Part shown: positions 31,370 to 43,010 of the stretch, piece by piece | Layout: every line of letters begins with the position of its first letter | Numbering within the stretch: position 1 is the first letter of the stretch | Source: Alligator mississippiensis | Taxonomy: Eukaryota; Chordata; Crocodylia; Alligatoridae | DNA: 64,000 bases | NCBI RefSeq assembly: GCF_030867095.1 | Contig: NC_081824.1 | Span: 168,772,933 to 168,836,932, forward strand | Direction: 5' to 3' | Made by a program: the position numbers and the translations under genes | The notes under the pieces: generated by a model | Database searches by the model: none | What the model was told of the DNA's origin: nothing | What the model saw: the letters and a program-made list of their open reading frames with translations, nothing else

Positions 31370-31620
31370 AGGTCTACACGAGATGCTGGCTGTGCAGTCG
31401 CTACTGCACAGTCATTTAATGTTTGTTTATACAAAACGACTGCACAATAACTGGAGTTACTGTGTAGTTGTGCATAGGAATGGCTGTTTTGTGATGTTGA
31501 CTGCACAGTAGCTCGTGCCTACTGCGCAGTAACATTGTGTCACGCTTCCTGCCACATGACACTACTGCGCAGTAGTCACGAGCTACTGCACAGTCAACGT
31601 CGCATGTAGATGTGGCCTGT
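31370..31620. mobile_element. MITE with CTGCACAGTA hairpin
   Basis: Ends AGGTCTACACGAGATG and, inverted, AGGCCACATCTACATG. Contains arms 31496-31531 and 31563-31598 that pair over 36 positions with 3 mismatches around a 31-base loop. Many copies of ACTGCACAGTA or ACTGCGCAGTA. No coding potential. Same family as 34160-34425 and 48430-49095. Confidence 0.6.
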
Positions 31621-31919
31621 GTGCTTCCATCACACCATTCTCTCATCTCTGACCCATTCCAGCAAGCCCAGGTCACTGGGCCAGGGCTTCAGCAGCTGAG
31701 CAATCTGAGCTTCCTGACGCAGTGGTGAGTCCTGCACTGACTACTCTACTTGACAGGGACTGAGGGCTGATTCGCAAGGTGCTAGCTGCAAGCTTCTGCC
31801 TATGACTAAGCCTTGCTCACAGACACTTTTTCCTGTCTACAGACGGAGCCCTCTGCATAGCACCTGACAGTCTGGAGGCTGCAGCCTGAACCATGACCCA
31901 GCTGGTATTTAGATGGCCT

Positions 31920-31945
31920 TCCCAGCCAGCCAGCCAGCCAGCCAG
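31920..31945. repeat. (CCAG)n microsatellite
   Basis: CAGCCAGCCAGCCAGCCAGCCAGG; short tetranucleotide run. Confidence 0.9.
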
Positions 31946-33261
31946 GCCTTTTAAAGGTGCCAGCTGTACCTACATCCCAGCTGCTAGGCCTTGCTTAATA
32001 TTTTACGAACCAGCTCAGCCAAGGTGGCAGACATTCAAGCCCTTGGGTGGAGTTGGAGGTTTTCCAGGCAGGGCAGCTAGGAAGCCATTTGGGATGAACG
32101 ACGGTAACTCTACTTTTGGCTCTGGGCACTCAGGACCACCCTTAGAAAAGGTCAAATCCCACATGTAGGCTACTGGCAACTCTCATGACGGTGAAGTCAC
32201 ATATTGCATGTAGACCATACTAAGGGCATTTGAAACATGAGTGTCTGCACCAGAATGCTTGTTAACTCATGATAAGTGTCCTCTGGGCATCTCAACTTTA
32301 GGTGAAGGTTAATGTTAGGCCATGCTACCTAGTTCATGTTAGGGTAACTTCAGTCTGCTTCATGGAGATAAAACAAGCAATTTAAGGTCCTCCAGCATGC
32401 CAGGATGCACTGCTTCTAGCCCCATCCAGAGCAGGAATAGAGCCCCGGTGTCCTGGCCTCTAGCCATGCACCTGTTTGCCAGCCCTCTAGTGGCAAGTCA
32501 GAGCCATGTAGGGAAGAAGCGGTATTTACCTTTAACTTGTGACTGCTCACAGCACATTCTAACTTTAACACTGCTTAACACTCCCCAGACTTATGCTCTA
32601 AATGTAACATGTAACTTCACCCTCAATATGCATCTGCCTTAGATGCAGGGTGTGTCTTCCTTCTCCCCTGTCTTTTGTCTTTGTAGTAACTTAAATAGCT
32701 ACAAGAAGTAACAGAATAAATTCTTACATCTGACACTGGGCTAACAACAGAGAGTCATTTAACTTTGATATTTTTTCTATTGAAATGAAGCACCCTTGGA
32801 TAAAGAGGTAGTTGCTGTTCATGCAAACTATTTTTTCCCCCAAGCTTGAATCCCAGGGAGGAGATAACTAAGCAGTGATCAGGGCTTCACCTGACAAAGA
32901 AGTTGGTTGATAAAAATAAAAAAGCCCTTTCATCAACTGTCTGAGGCAGAGAGAGGGAGAAAAGAATGGAGCACAAAGCTGTGTCTCCAAGTGAGAAAGT
33001 TTCCATGTTCTGGAAAAGAAGTCATGTGTAAGAGAGAAAGGCTCCTGGAATCCCTGAAAGACCCTGACCTAAACCTAAAGTCTAAGTCTAAGGTCAGGAG
33101 CAGGGAGGAAACTGAGGCAGTGCAATGTGTACCAGTGTTTTATATTTTTTGTCTAGATCTGTTTGCCTCCTGTGCTAGGCAAAGTAAAGAACAATTATGT
33201 TAAAAAAACTGCAGAATATCTTGTAAGTTGCTTCAGCTATCATGCTGTCAAGTATACCTAC
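31946..33261. other. No gene recognised
   Basis: Contains a probable minus-strand SINE fragment at 32420-32470 (GGAATAGAGCCCCGGTGTCCTG) and otherwise nothing I can assign. Confidence 0.45.
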
Positions 33262-33353
33262 AGGCTCAAAGCTCTGGGAAGGGGTGCGCTTCTGCAACAA
33301 GTGTCTCAGGATGGTCCTCGTGGCCATGACCAGCTGGGCCATAGATCCTGCTT
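33262..33353 (-). other. Possible 92-base exon, unidentified
   Basis: Minus-strand block bounded by a good acceptor (TACCTCTCCACAG) and a donor (GAGCCT/GTAGGT). The open frame reads EAGSMAQLVMATRTIL then RHLLQKRTPSQSFEP and stays open on both sides for 92 codons (33453-33175). The composition looks coding-like, but I cannot name a family and there is no confirmed neighbouring exon. Confidence 0.2.
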
Positions 33354-33532
33354 CTGTGGAGAGGTAGGAGACAGTGTTTACCAGGGAGACAGGACTATAC
33401 TGAAATCTGGAAAAATGTAAAAGCCCTTGGGATAGTGTGTTTGGATCCAACATAGCATCCTGGTGGGAGTGCTTTACCAGGACAGCTCCTGACTCATTTC
33501 TTTTGGGTGGGGGCTAAGTCATTACTCCTCTG

Positions 33533-33727
33533 TTGGGTGAGATACAGGTGCTCAGCTGTGGGCTGATGGCTCAGGGCTGGGTCCTGCTCTTCTTTGGCCT
33601 GCCACATGCTATTGATGCTCTCATCATATTCTCTCTGTTTATCTCCCTCATCTCCATCAAGATCATGGCCCAGCATTGCAGAAGCGGAGACAGCACATGG
33701 GCAAGTTTTTCTTTCGTACAGTTGTGA
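33533..33727 (+). other. Possible membrane-spanning coding segment
   Basis: Open frame with a long hydrophobic stretch (GWVLLFFGLPHAIDALIIFS, about 33570-33630, then LFISLISIKIM). An acceptor-like GGGTGAGATACAG precedes it at about 33546. It would be on the opposite strand from the candidate exon at 33262, so both cannot easily belong to one gene. The complementary strand here is rich in charged codons, which can mimic hydrophobicity. Weak. Confidence 0.15.
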
Positions 33728-34159
33728 CTACATAAGATGCAGACAAGAATCAGGCTTCAGAGAAGAATCAAGCCTCAGGTGCTGATAGGGAACTGTAGTG
33801 ATAAAATTTAAAGACATGTTCTTACGTAGAAGACTACATAAGTTGGGAATTAAAAGATGGTTCCTCAGTTAGGGTAGTTAGATAGGGAGAGACCAACGGT
33901 CTGCAGAGGTGGCCTACTGCTCTACAATAACATTCATTATTTAGTTCTTCTCATTCATATATGTCTGTATTTATTGAACCCAGTGATCACTATGGGAACA
34001 AAGATGGCTGCTGCTGGCGCTTCAGATGTGACCTAAATCATGTGCCTTATTGATCAGTAAAATTGTCTCCTCCAAAGGGCAGGAGTTTGCCGTGATGAAA
34101 TTTCTGACTTTTACCACAGACTTGCAGGCTAAGATCTTGGAGGGCAGGGAGCAGCTCTC
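33728..34159. other. No gene recognised
   Basis: No supported feature. Confidence 0.5.
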
Positions 34160-34425
34160 ACTGGCTGTCTACATGAGACGCTTACTGCAAAGTAGCTCAT
34201 TACTACTGCACAGCAGCGTCATCAGGCATGAATTGTGCTGCAATGCTACTGCACAGTAGTAACAAGCTATCACGCAGTAAGCACCACTAGGCAACTGTGC
34301 TGGGATGCTACTGTGCAGTAATGCCAATTACTGCACAGTCATTTAGTACTTGCATAACCAAGTACTAAATGACTGTGCAGTACCAACTGTGCAGTGGGCA
34401 TCTGGTGCAGATGTGCCCACTGAGA
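34160..34425. mobile_element. MITE with perfect 24-bp hairpin
   Basis: Ends GGCTGTCTACATGAG and, inverted, GGCACATCTGCACC; CACTG lies on both sides. Contains perfectly paired arms 34329-34352 and 34359-34382 (TACTGCACAGTCATTTAGTACTTG and its inverse) with a 6-base loop. Same family as the element at 31370. Confidence 0.65.
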
Positions 34426-35279
34426 GGCAGACTGTGATAGGAGAAGTCACCACCTGCAAGCCTCTGTGGGAAGAGACGCTCTGCACCAGGGGAGACAGAA
34501 TGGGGTATAAGTGTATGGGACTGAGCAGCAGGGAGGGTGGCTGCTGGGCCATGACTGAGTACAGATGATTTAGTGCCCTCTCCATCGATTATCAGCCTGT
34601 TTCAGGGTCAAGTAGCCAGGTTGCTTTCTGGGAGGGTTTTCACAGAGGCTGGTTTTCATTTAACTCTGAAGATGGTGTGTTTTGTGCTAGTCTTGAGACC
34701 TGCTAGGAGGAAACTTCATTGCTGAGAAAGCTCTCCCCCTCCAGCTTTGCTATTGACTCCATGGTCCCTATAGGTTAACAGATGTCAGACTGAGGAGTGA
34801 ACGTTTGTGTTGAAGAGCTGCCAAGTTCTACCCCAGAGGTGACTGCAGTTTGCTGCCAGAAAGTTTGTGTGTGCGTGCACACGCACGTGCATGCAGTAGT
34901 CTTTCCTCCCCCAGAATGATGGGAGCTCTCTAGTTTTGTTTGGTTTCAATTGGCAGCCATGTGAAGAGGGTACTGAAGTGGAAAGAACTAACTATTCACC
35001 TCAGCAGGTGGGGATGGTCATGATCCTCCCTGATCCGCAGATGGAGGAGTCGGCCTCTACTGACTGAGACGGAGCTTAGTGAAGAGACACCATGTGGGAT
35101 CCTTGGATTTCTGGAGCACAGGCTGCTCCCTTGCCTGCCTTCAGCTCCAGGGTTGAGCCTCTCCCTGTCAAACATGACACATAAGTGTGTTAGGGGCTTG
35201 ATCCATTCATATCTGGATCCACACAAGCTAAACCAGCAGGGATGTTTGCAGACCTAGTCTGACTTTGTGACTTAACCAT
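34426..35279. other. No gene recognised
   Basis: Includes a GT/GC-rich alternating tract at 34865-34895 (possible Z-DNA). Otherwise nothing supported. Confidence 0.5.
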
Positions 35280-35350
35280 GCAGAACAGAACCCAGGAGTC
35301 CCAAACCCCCAGCCCTGGCTCTCACCACTAGCCCACACTCCTGAGCTTCT
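35280..35350 (-). mobile_element. tRNA-like SINE fragment
   Basis: On minus: GGGCTAGTGGTGAGAGCC then GGGACTCCTGGGTTCTGTTC, the same A-box and B-box order as the monomers at 26058-26290. Confidence 0.5.
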
Positions 35351-36715
35351 GTGCTAGTAGGGTTAGGGCTGCCTCTTTGATCTAAGAAGTTGGAAGCACA
35401 ATGCCCTAAAGAGGCCTCAGGGAATCAATCCCACCAGAATGCTTTCTTTCAGGGGCTTTCTCCAGGTCTCTAGTTCCCAGAGGCAGGCTTGGCCAGTTCC
35501 CCTGAGGTTTATGTGAGCTGCTGTGACAGACACTGGGTCTCCTGGCTCTTGCTGCTGTGGCAGCCCTAGTGTTCCCTGTGCTGGTGAGGCTGAGCTGAGT
35601 CATGGGATGTGTGCAAACGCACGCCAGGCTCTTACGATGCAGGGATATGAAAACAGCCCCGTTCTGTGGAGTTAACAGTGAGTCTGGAAGCCTTCGTTAA
35701 AGTCTGCACGTAAATCAGCCATCTGGCCACCCACCAGGTGCCTTCAGTGCTGAATCACAGATGTTGAGTTTGGGTGGGGGAAGGAGGGCTGGCTGCAACT
35801 TCCTTTCTGCACTGTGCAGCCCCAGGCATGCTTTGCATGATAACAGCCTCACTGCCAATATTTAAACTTGTTTACACGGGCACCTATCCTGACAAGCTGG
35901 GATCCTGGAGAGACCCCAGGAGCATAGGCTGGGGCATGGGGTCATCCTGCAGAATTTTAGGTTATTATAAAATGCTGAACCTTGATGATCATTGATTTGA
36001 CATTGATTTCTGGTGATGATTCCTTCCCTCTTTTCCACCTCTTTGTGATGCTGCAAAAATGCCTAGGAGCTAATGTGGGAGGGAAGAGGAAGCAACTCGA
36101 TTACAGGTGGGGCTTGTAAAGCATCTAGGGGCCTGAGTGCTTCTTTGAACATATGGGGGTTCCTGCAGGCTTTCACCCTCTCTTCACTTATAGTGGGGTA
36201 TTTGTCAGCTTAGTAGGGTGACTTGCTCTGTCCCTGTGGTGTGGGCTCAGAAGATTCAGGAGCTGTTTGTACCACAACTTCTCTGTAGAGGCAGGCAGCA
36301 AGATAATCCTTGCCTTTGTGGTAGTTTTAGGGGGCATCTCACCCACTTTCCCTCTGCCTTGTAGGGTCCCTGACACTTCATTTCCTCTTGCCCACTCCCT
36401 AACACTTCACCCTCCACACTTGATTCTTTCACACACACACTGGGCTGGAAAGGTTTGAGGGAGGAAAATAACTGCACCATTTTCACCTGTGTCAGGGTAA
36501 TAGTAAGGGCAGGGGGCAGCTGTTCTCTTCTTCCCTTAGCATATTTACTCTGCAGAGATCAGCAGCTGAAGTAGGGGGAAGGAAAAAGCCTTCGTACCAG
36601 GAAGCTGGTTTTGTAGGGACTTCTTCTCACAAACAAATAGCTCTTGGGTTGTAACTGCTACTGGGGTGTGAGCACCTGAAGCTGGCTTGCAAAGTTTGGG
36701 ACTATCCCATACCGG
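35351..36715. other. No gene recognised
   Basis: 1.4 kb without a supported gene. Confidence 0.5.
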
Positions 36716-37365
36716 CAGTGTGACGAAGCCATCAGAAAAGCCAATGGCACTTTATCGTGCATCAGCAGATGCATGACAAATAGGTCCAGGGAGGTGATAC
36801 TTCCCCTCTATCGGGCGCTGGTCAGACCGCAGTTGGAGTACTGCGTGCAATTCTGGGCGCCGCACTTCAAGAAGGATGCGGATAACCTGGAGAGGGTACA
36901 GCGAAGGGCAACTCGTATGGTCAAGGGCCTGCAGACCAAGCCCTACGAGGAGAGACTAGTGAAACTGGACCTTTTCAGCCTCCGCAAGAGAAGGTTGAGA
37001 GGCGACCTAGTGGCTGCCTATAAGTTCATCACGGGGGCACAGAAGGGAATTGGTGAGGATTTATTCACCAAGGCGCCCCCGGGGGTTACAAGAAACAATG
37101 GCCACAAGCTAGCAGAGAGCAGATTTAGACTGGACATTAGGAAGAACTTCTTCACAGTTCGAGTGGCCAAGGTCTGGAACGGGCTCCCAAGGGAGGTGGT
37201 GCTCTCCCCTACCCTGGGGGTCTTCAAGAGGAGGTTAGACGAGTATCTAGCTGGGGTCATTTAGACCCAACACTCTTTCCTGCTTATGCAGGGGGTCGGA
37301 CTTGATGATCTATTGAGGTCCCTTCCGACCCTAACATCTATGAATCTATGAATGAATCTATGAAT
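36716..37365 (+). mobile_element. CR1 LINE 3' end
   Basis: 650-base 5'-truncated copy. Starts in the RT C-terminal region and ends with CTATGAATCTATGAATGAATCTATGAA after the conserved 3' UTR (GGTCGGACTTGATGATC). Looks younger than the other copies, because the remaining frame is intact. Confidence 0.95.
36773..37264 (+). pseudogene. CR1 ORF2 C-terminus, frame intact
   Basis: Last 163 codons of the CR1 polyprotein, after the RT catalytic core: [70 protein letters not shown] and a normal end FKRRLDEYLAGVI. The frame is also open from 36716 without a stop. No start of its own and no catalytic domain, so it is a fragment. The uninterrupted frame suggests a recent insertion compared with the copies at 4.4 and 6.8 kb. 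Confidence 0.9.
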
Positions 37366-38574
37366 ACCAAATGGAAGTATCTGCTGTTAGCAATAATGTC
37401 ACTAAACAATGCACATGTTATTGTGAGACTGCAGCAAGCAATCCCTGAGGAGGGGTAGCGGGGCTGGTACTGTTGGCCTGTATGTAGGCTTCCAGCCCTT
37501 GGAGTTATGTGACTGTGCCAGAATTTTGGCTGTCATGAATGAAAAATGTAAGACTCTCGCCCTTGTGCTTGTGACCTGCCTGTAGTTGACAGAGAGCCTG
37601 CAAATGTGGCTCTGGGACATCTCAACTACCCCATGCATTTCAATAGGGTGTTAACTCCAAAACCCACAGCCATGTCTCTTGGTGGGCAGGCCACTAACAA
37701 CCCCTCACCAGAGGACTCTGGGGGTGGCCATAGAAGAGTACAGCCCTGGCTCGTTGCCCAAGGTGCTGGGGTATGGATTGGGGGCTGCCTCTTCTGCCAC
37801 TTGGGGGGATAAAAGGACTTTTGTTACTCATGGAAGGGAAAGAGTGTCTACGCTCTTGGCTCTGCCTGTCTGGGAGAAAAAGACCCCCTCTTTTTAATAC
37901 TACTCTGTGTGGAAATACGGGACTACAGGAGCCCTGCATCATGTCCCCAGGTTGGCTCAGTTCACCTTCAGGAGGGGAGGGGAAAGTAGTAGAAGCTCTG
38001 AGACATGGAGAACTCCCATCATTTTAAGCTCCTGCCCCCTTATACCTTCCCTTTGAGACTACCTGAACTGCCAACTTACTAGCCAAGCTGCACTGGGCTG
38101 CCTCCCCCTGCTCTAGGCATGTCATGGGAACACAGGATGATAGGGGGGTCTCCCAGGCCATCAAATCCAGTCAACGTCTCCCCTCCAGTTCAGGGGTCCC
38201 AAAGAGAGATCAGAATCTCCTTTTCTCCTCTGAAGGGGCCAAGTATCCCCCATCTCCTCGTGCAGCACTGCCTGCTTCTCAGATGAGAAGAGTTCATGTC
38301 CTGCCTCTATTTTCTTCATCACTCTGAGCCTGTGGAAGGGTTATATTGATACCCTGTCAGTGTGCGTGCCATCTCTTCACAGCATGGAATAATGACCCTG
38401 GCTTCTGCTTTTTGTGTGCTCCATCACATTATGCTCCCTCCAGACCAGAATAAGTGTATTAAGAGCCCCCACCAACCCTAGTCCCCAGGGGTTACTAGAG
38501 CAGTGCCATTCCCACTGGGAGCTGCTCCAAAACATCAGATTTCCAGTCTCTTGTTCTCTGAGATGGGGCTTTCT
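37366..38574. other. No gene recognised
   Basis: No supported gene or classified repeat. Confidence 0.5.
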
Positions 38575-38765
38575 GAGCTGCCAGCTGTGGGAAAGGGGAA
38601 CAGGCTGAGGCTTGTCTGGCTGTGCTTATTGGAAGTAGAGGGGATTTCAGTTGTGTCCAGCAAAGAACTGCACGTCCCATATCACTCCATTGGAGCCCAG
38701 TCACTCAGCAAGCTCCTCTGCCTTAGAAAGGATGGATATGTAGAATTTGGTCCCTGCTGGCTCAA
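38575..38765 (+). repeat. Unclassified 190-bp repeat, copy 1
   Basis: Contains GTAGAGGGGATTTCAGT, CCAGCAAAGAACTGCA, CACTCCATTGGAGC and AGCAAGCTCCT. A diverged inverted copy is at 40855-41055. The frame EVEGISV..SSK.LH is open in both copies, but nucleotide similarity alone explains this. Confidence 0.7.
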
Positions 38766-39400
38766 AGCAGTGCTGTGCGTGACCTGTCCCTATTTCAGTC
38801 CTGGACATGGCACTATGAGTCCTATGGGTAAAGGGGCTGACACTGTATGGGCACTCACTGCAAGCAGGGTGAGTGCATCCTGAAAGCTAAATCAGCCAGA
38901 TAGATAGAGCACATGGGGACAGAGAGAACAGGCAGACTGTGTAGTTTTGGCTCCTTAGAAAGACCTTTCTGTCCCTGACTCTGTCAGTTGTCAGCTGGAG
39001 TGAGGCACTGATCGGATTTGCATCACTGGACCCTCGCTTTAGGTCAGCTCTTGGTGGGTGTAGGGTATCTTGACAGTGAGGGGCCTATCAGGCTGAGAAA
39101 AAAGGCCTCCCCTGGGGAAGTAGTGTAAGCCTTTTGCTTGAGTCATTTCAGCCTGGCCAGGACACAGTAATATCAGGCGTGCTACAGGAAATGGTCCTCC
39201 TCTGGGCCAGGAGGATGGAGCAGCTGTGACCTATGAGCTCTCAAATTTCCCTGCTTCTGATTCTCCACGTTGATGAGCTCATCAAGGACAGCGGCCAGTG
39301 CCTGGGGTTTGGCTGTGTCTCTGGCAAATATGAAGTGACCCAGGTGCTAGCTTATCCTCTTTCAAGGTGGGGATATGTGTGGTGGTAAATGTGGCTTCAT
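38766..39400. other. No gene recognised
   Basis: No supported feature. Confidence 0.5.
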
Positions 39401-39955
39401 CGAATCATAGAAAATTAGGGACCTCAGGAGGTCATCTAGTTCAACCCCCTGCTCAAAGAAGGGCCATCCCCAACTATATCATCCAAGCCAAGAATTGTCT
39501 AGCTGGATCTTAAAAACCACCACCTCTTTGGGTAGCCTGTTCTAGTGCTTTGCTACCCTCTTCATGAGAAAAGTTAGTTATTAGGAAAAACTAAACTTCC
39601 CTCACTGCAACCTGAGACCATTGCTCCTTGTTTTATCATCCACCACCACCACTGAGGAGTTTAGCTCCATCCTCTTTGTAACCACCCTTCAAATATCTGA
39701 AGGCTGCTATTAAATCCCTTCCCAGTCTTCTCTTCTCCAGACTAAATTACCCCAGTTTCTTTAGCCTCCTTTCATAAGTCATGTTCCCTAACTATTCCAT
39801 TGCCCTCCACTGGACTCTCTCCAATTTGTCTACATCCTTTCTATAGTGAGGGGCCCAAAACTGGACACAGTACTCCAGATGTGGCCTCACCAGTGCAGAA
39901 TAGAGGGGAAGAATTACTTTCCTCAATCTGCTGGCAATGCGCCTATTAATGCAGT
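39401..39955 (-). mobile_element. Old CR1 LINE 3' end
   Basis: CGAATCATAGAAAATTAGGG tail at left, then CAGGAGGTCATCTAGTTCAA and, further right, CAACTGGACACAGTACTCCAG-like sequence and CTCACCAGTGC, the order of an avian/crocodilian CR1 3' end on minus. No open frame remains, so this copy is old. Confidence 0.92.
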
Positions 39956-40854
39956 AATAATGATTCATTTTTCAGTAATAAAATTTAATAAAAGTGATAA
40001 GAGAAACAGTTGCATAGTCAAATGATTCTTCTGGGCCATGCAACTATCATCCCTTACAGTGATTGCACTGCTTGAATCATAAGATAAAGACTGGGGGTCA
40101 GGGGCCCAGGGACTCAAAGGTACATGGGTGCTTGACTTCCATTGAAACTAGTGCTGCAGTATCTTAGCTTGGCAAATGTGTCTTTGGTTTCCTGGTACTG
40201 TAGGTGTTTGCTGACTTCAGGTGGGACCCGGAAGGATGTCAAGAGACTATTGCTTTCCTCTGGAGGGCATGAACTTTGTCTCATTGCCAAAATGGTCAAA
40301 AGGGGTGCAAGGAGTTGCATACAAGAGAGGGTGATTCTCCAGCAGTGTTTACCCAAAACTCTCAAATCCAGCAGGTTCTAGATCCTCCCTGATTCCCACA
40401 ATCCCTTTTACAGGAGATCTGGTTCACTAGGCCTTGGGGTATGTGATCTCTGCTTCTCCTTCACAGCCCTTTACCACTAGAAGTGGGCTCTACTTGAGGT
40501 TAGCCCACAGTGTGGGTTCACAGAGGGATGGGACTATGGGTTTTTGGCAGAGAGGACCAGGGAAAACTTACTGAGTACCTAAGCAGCCTCACCACCATCA
40601 TTCATATTTTCCTTTATGAAAAACTGCATGTGACTGCAAGAATGTAGAGAGGGTGTGCAAGTAGCAGGTGTTAAGGGCAGCTGGGGGTGTTGGCACTTCG
40701 CAATTCCAGGCTGCAGGGTATATCCCTGAATTTCCTCTGCCACCTCTGCCTCCTCATCAAAGGTTCGTGCAGTCCTCACAACACTTGAAGCCTGCTTATC
40801 ATTGGAGCCACCTCCAGGAAATGCATTTTACATAGAAGGACCTCCTTTCACCAA
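39956..40854. other. No gene recognised
   Basis: No supported feature. Confidence 0.5.
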
Positions 40855-41055
40855 CAGGCTCCATCCTGCCAAAGGAACAAAATTCCTTGTGCTCATTCTT
40901 TTTAGGGCCCAGCAGCCTGCTTAGTGGCTGAGCTCCAGTGGAGTGGTATGAGGCATGCAGCTTTTTGCTGGAAGCCACTGAAATCCCCTCTACTTCTGAA
41001 AGGCCCAGTCCAGACAAGCCCCAGCATCCTCCCTTTTCCCACAACTGGCATATTT
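40855..41055 (-). repeat. Unclassified 190-bp repeat, copy 2 (inverted)
   Basis: Minus-strand copy of the repeat at 38575-38765: GTAGAGGGGATTTCAGTGGC, CCAGCAAAAAGCTGCATG, CACTCCACTGGAGC. Separated from copy 1 by about 2.1 kb. Confidence 0.7.
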
Positions 41056-42837
41056 TGGTTTCCATTTGAATCCAGAGTTTACAGCACCTGGTTGTTGTGG
41101 TTACTGCCTCCTGATGCAGCCCAACCCTGAGAACTAGGGGTGGTGCTGGGTTGAGCTCAGCTTCCATGGAGGGAAACGTGCCACATATTCATCCAAGCTG
41201 CCAACCTGAGCGACTTGCACATGGGCAGGGTCTCTTCACCTTCCTCTTGCTCTGGTGCAGGGACTATCCCACAGGAAGCCAGGTGGAAAAAAAGGTTCCT
41301 TTAGCATGAACAGCACAAAGAAGCCAACCATGTGACTGCCAGCCAGAGATGACCACAGTTTGGCCATCCATGACATTTAGAAGCAGCTCAGCCCCGATCT
41401 GAAACAAGATGGAAATGTTGCTTAAAAGAGCTCCAAATAAGAGCAATGACAGAGAAGTACCTTTAGGAATGTGATCCTTACTCCAGGACCCACCACTCCT
41501 GGCCCTGCTGAGAGATCACTTATTACTCTGATCAGATTATACCTTGGCAATGTAGCAATGCTGCAGTCCCTGAGCTGATTCTCTGTGTCCCATAGGAGGA
41601 CCGAGCACTGTGGCCAGCTCGGAAGGGTGGGATGGAGGAGCAGGTTGTGTGTGATCTCAGGTGATCTGTATGAAGCCCTGTCTCCTCCTCACTGTGCTTG
41701 AGGTTGGCCGGTCCTATCTGTTTGCCTTCACTGACTGAGAGACTCTCTCTCTCCAGCTGGGCAGCAATTAACCTGTGCCTGATTCAGTCTTGTGGTCCTA
41801 AAAGGCTGCAGGTTGTTGTTATGGGCAACAGCAAGCTTCTCATGAGGGACTTGGATTGCTCAGCCTGGGCTTGGGATCTGCCGACAAACCAGTTAGGTCC
41901 AACAAGGCTGAGAAGCTCGTCTCCTGATACAATTTTCCATTGTCCACTGCCTGATCTTGGTGATCCAGTTGATCATCTGGATCCAGATGCACAGCCATGG
42001 AAACAGCCGAAAACAGCTTCAGACTGTCAGAAAATCAGAATGTCCTGTGGAAATTAGAGTAGTCTAGTACAGAGAGTAGTAGCCTCCAAACTTTGTGTGA
42101 GTCTCTGTCTAGGAATATTCTGTTATGATGCAGTATTACATAATAAGGGGCTCTAAGGAAATGATGGTGGTGGGAATTTTAACACTTTTATCAGAGGAAG
42201 TTACATGTCAGACTCAATGAATCAGTGCAGCAGGAGATGGAATCACAGACTAGCTGGGCTGTTGGTATTTTCTGATACAGCAACCCTCATTCGCCTGTCC
42301 CAGCTTCATGTTTATGAAGGATGTTTGCAGACACTGCAACTGCCAGGGACACTAAAGTACATTAGGAGGACCACAGCTTGGTTGGGACTAATGAGAAGGA
42401 ATCAGGAAGAGCATTTATTTCCTGTGGGTTGCCCAGGCATACTGTCTGCTTGCAGTATTTATCTCTTTGTGACTGTCAGTTGTTCCCATAAGAGTGACTG
42501 GTCTCCATGAGATAAGCCAGGTGGATCTCACTTTCATTTCTTGTGGGCATGTGACAAGTCCCCTTCCCCCCACTGATGTCAGCTCTGCTTGACATCCTTG
42601 TTGTCACTGTAACCAGAGAAGCCAAGGGTGGAAGGGTTGTGGAGAGCGAGCTCCCTTCTTACCTCAGTGGGGTCCTTCCAGGTCACAGTCGAGGAGCATA
42701 AGTCATGGGTCTTGCCTAGGACATTAGTTCCTGCAGCTGACTGCTGCTATCTTTCTTCTGCAGTGGGTAAATAATGGAGGCTGTCAGGTTCCAAGGCTGT
42801 TCTTTTTATTCCTTATATACTTCTTTTAACTCACATC
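41056..42837. other. No gene recognised
   Basis: 1.8 kb without a supported gene; only short open frames. Confidence 0.5.
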
Positions 42838-43010
42838 TCTCGGCGTGTGTCTACATTGTCTTCATATGTCTACATTGTAGTCATATATATGCTGTAGCTT
42901 GGGTAGACATACCTGAGTTAGCTTTACCCTAGCAAGCACACCTACCGATAGCAGAGCAGCTGCCATAGCATGCAGCTCAGCACACATCAACCACTTGAGT
43001 ATTTACCCAG
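42838..43010. repeat. Probable MITE fragment (GTCTACA type)
   Basis: TGTGTCTACATTGTC and TATGTCTACATTGTAG followed by GCTTGGGTAGACATACC and GAGTTAGCTTTACCCTAGC; shares the motif order with 50930-51130. Confidence 0.4.
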
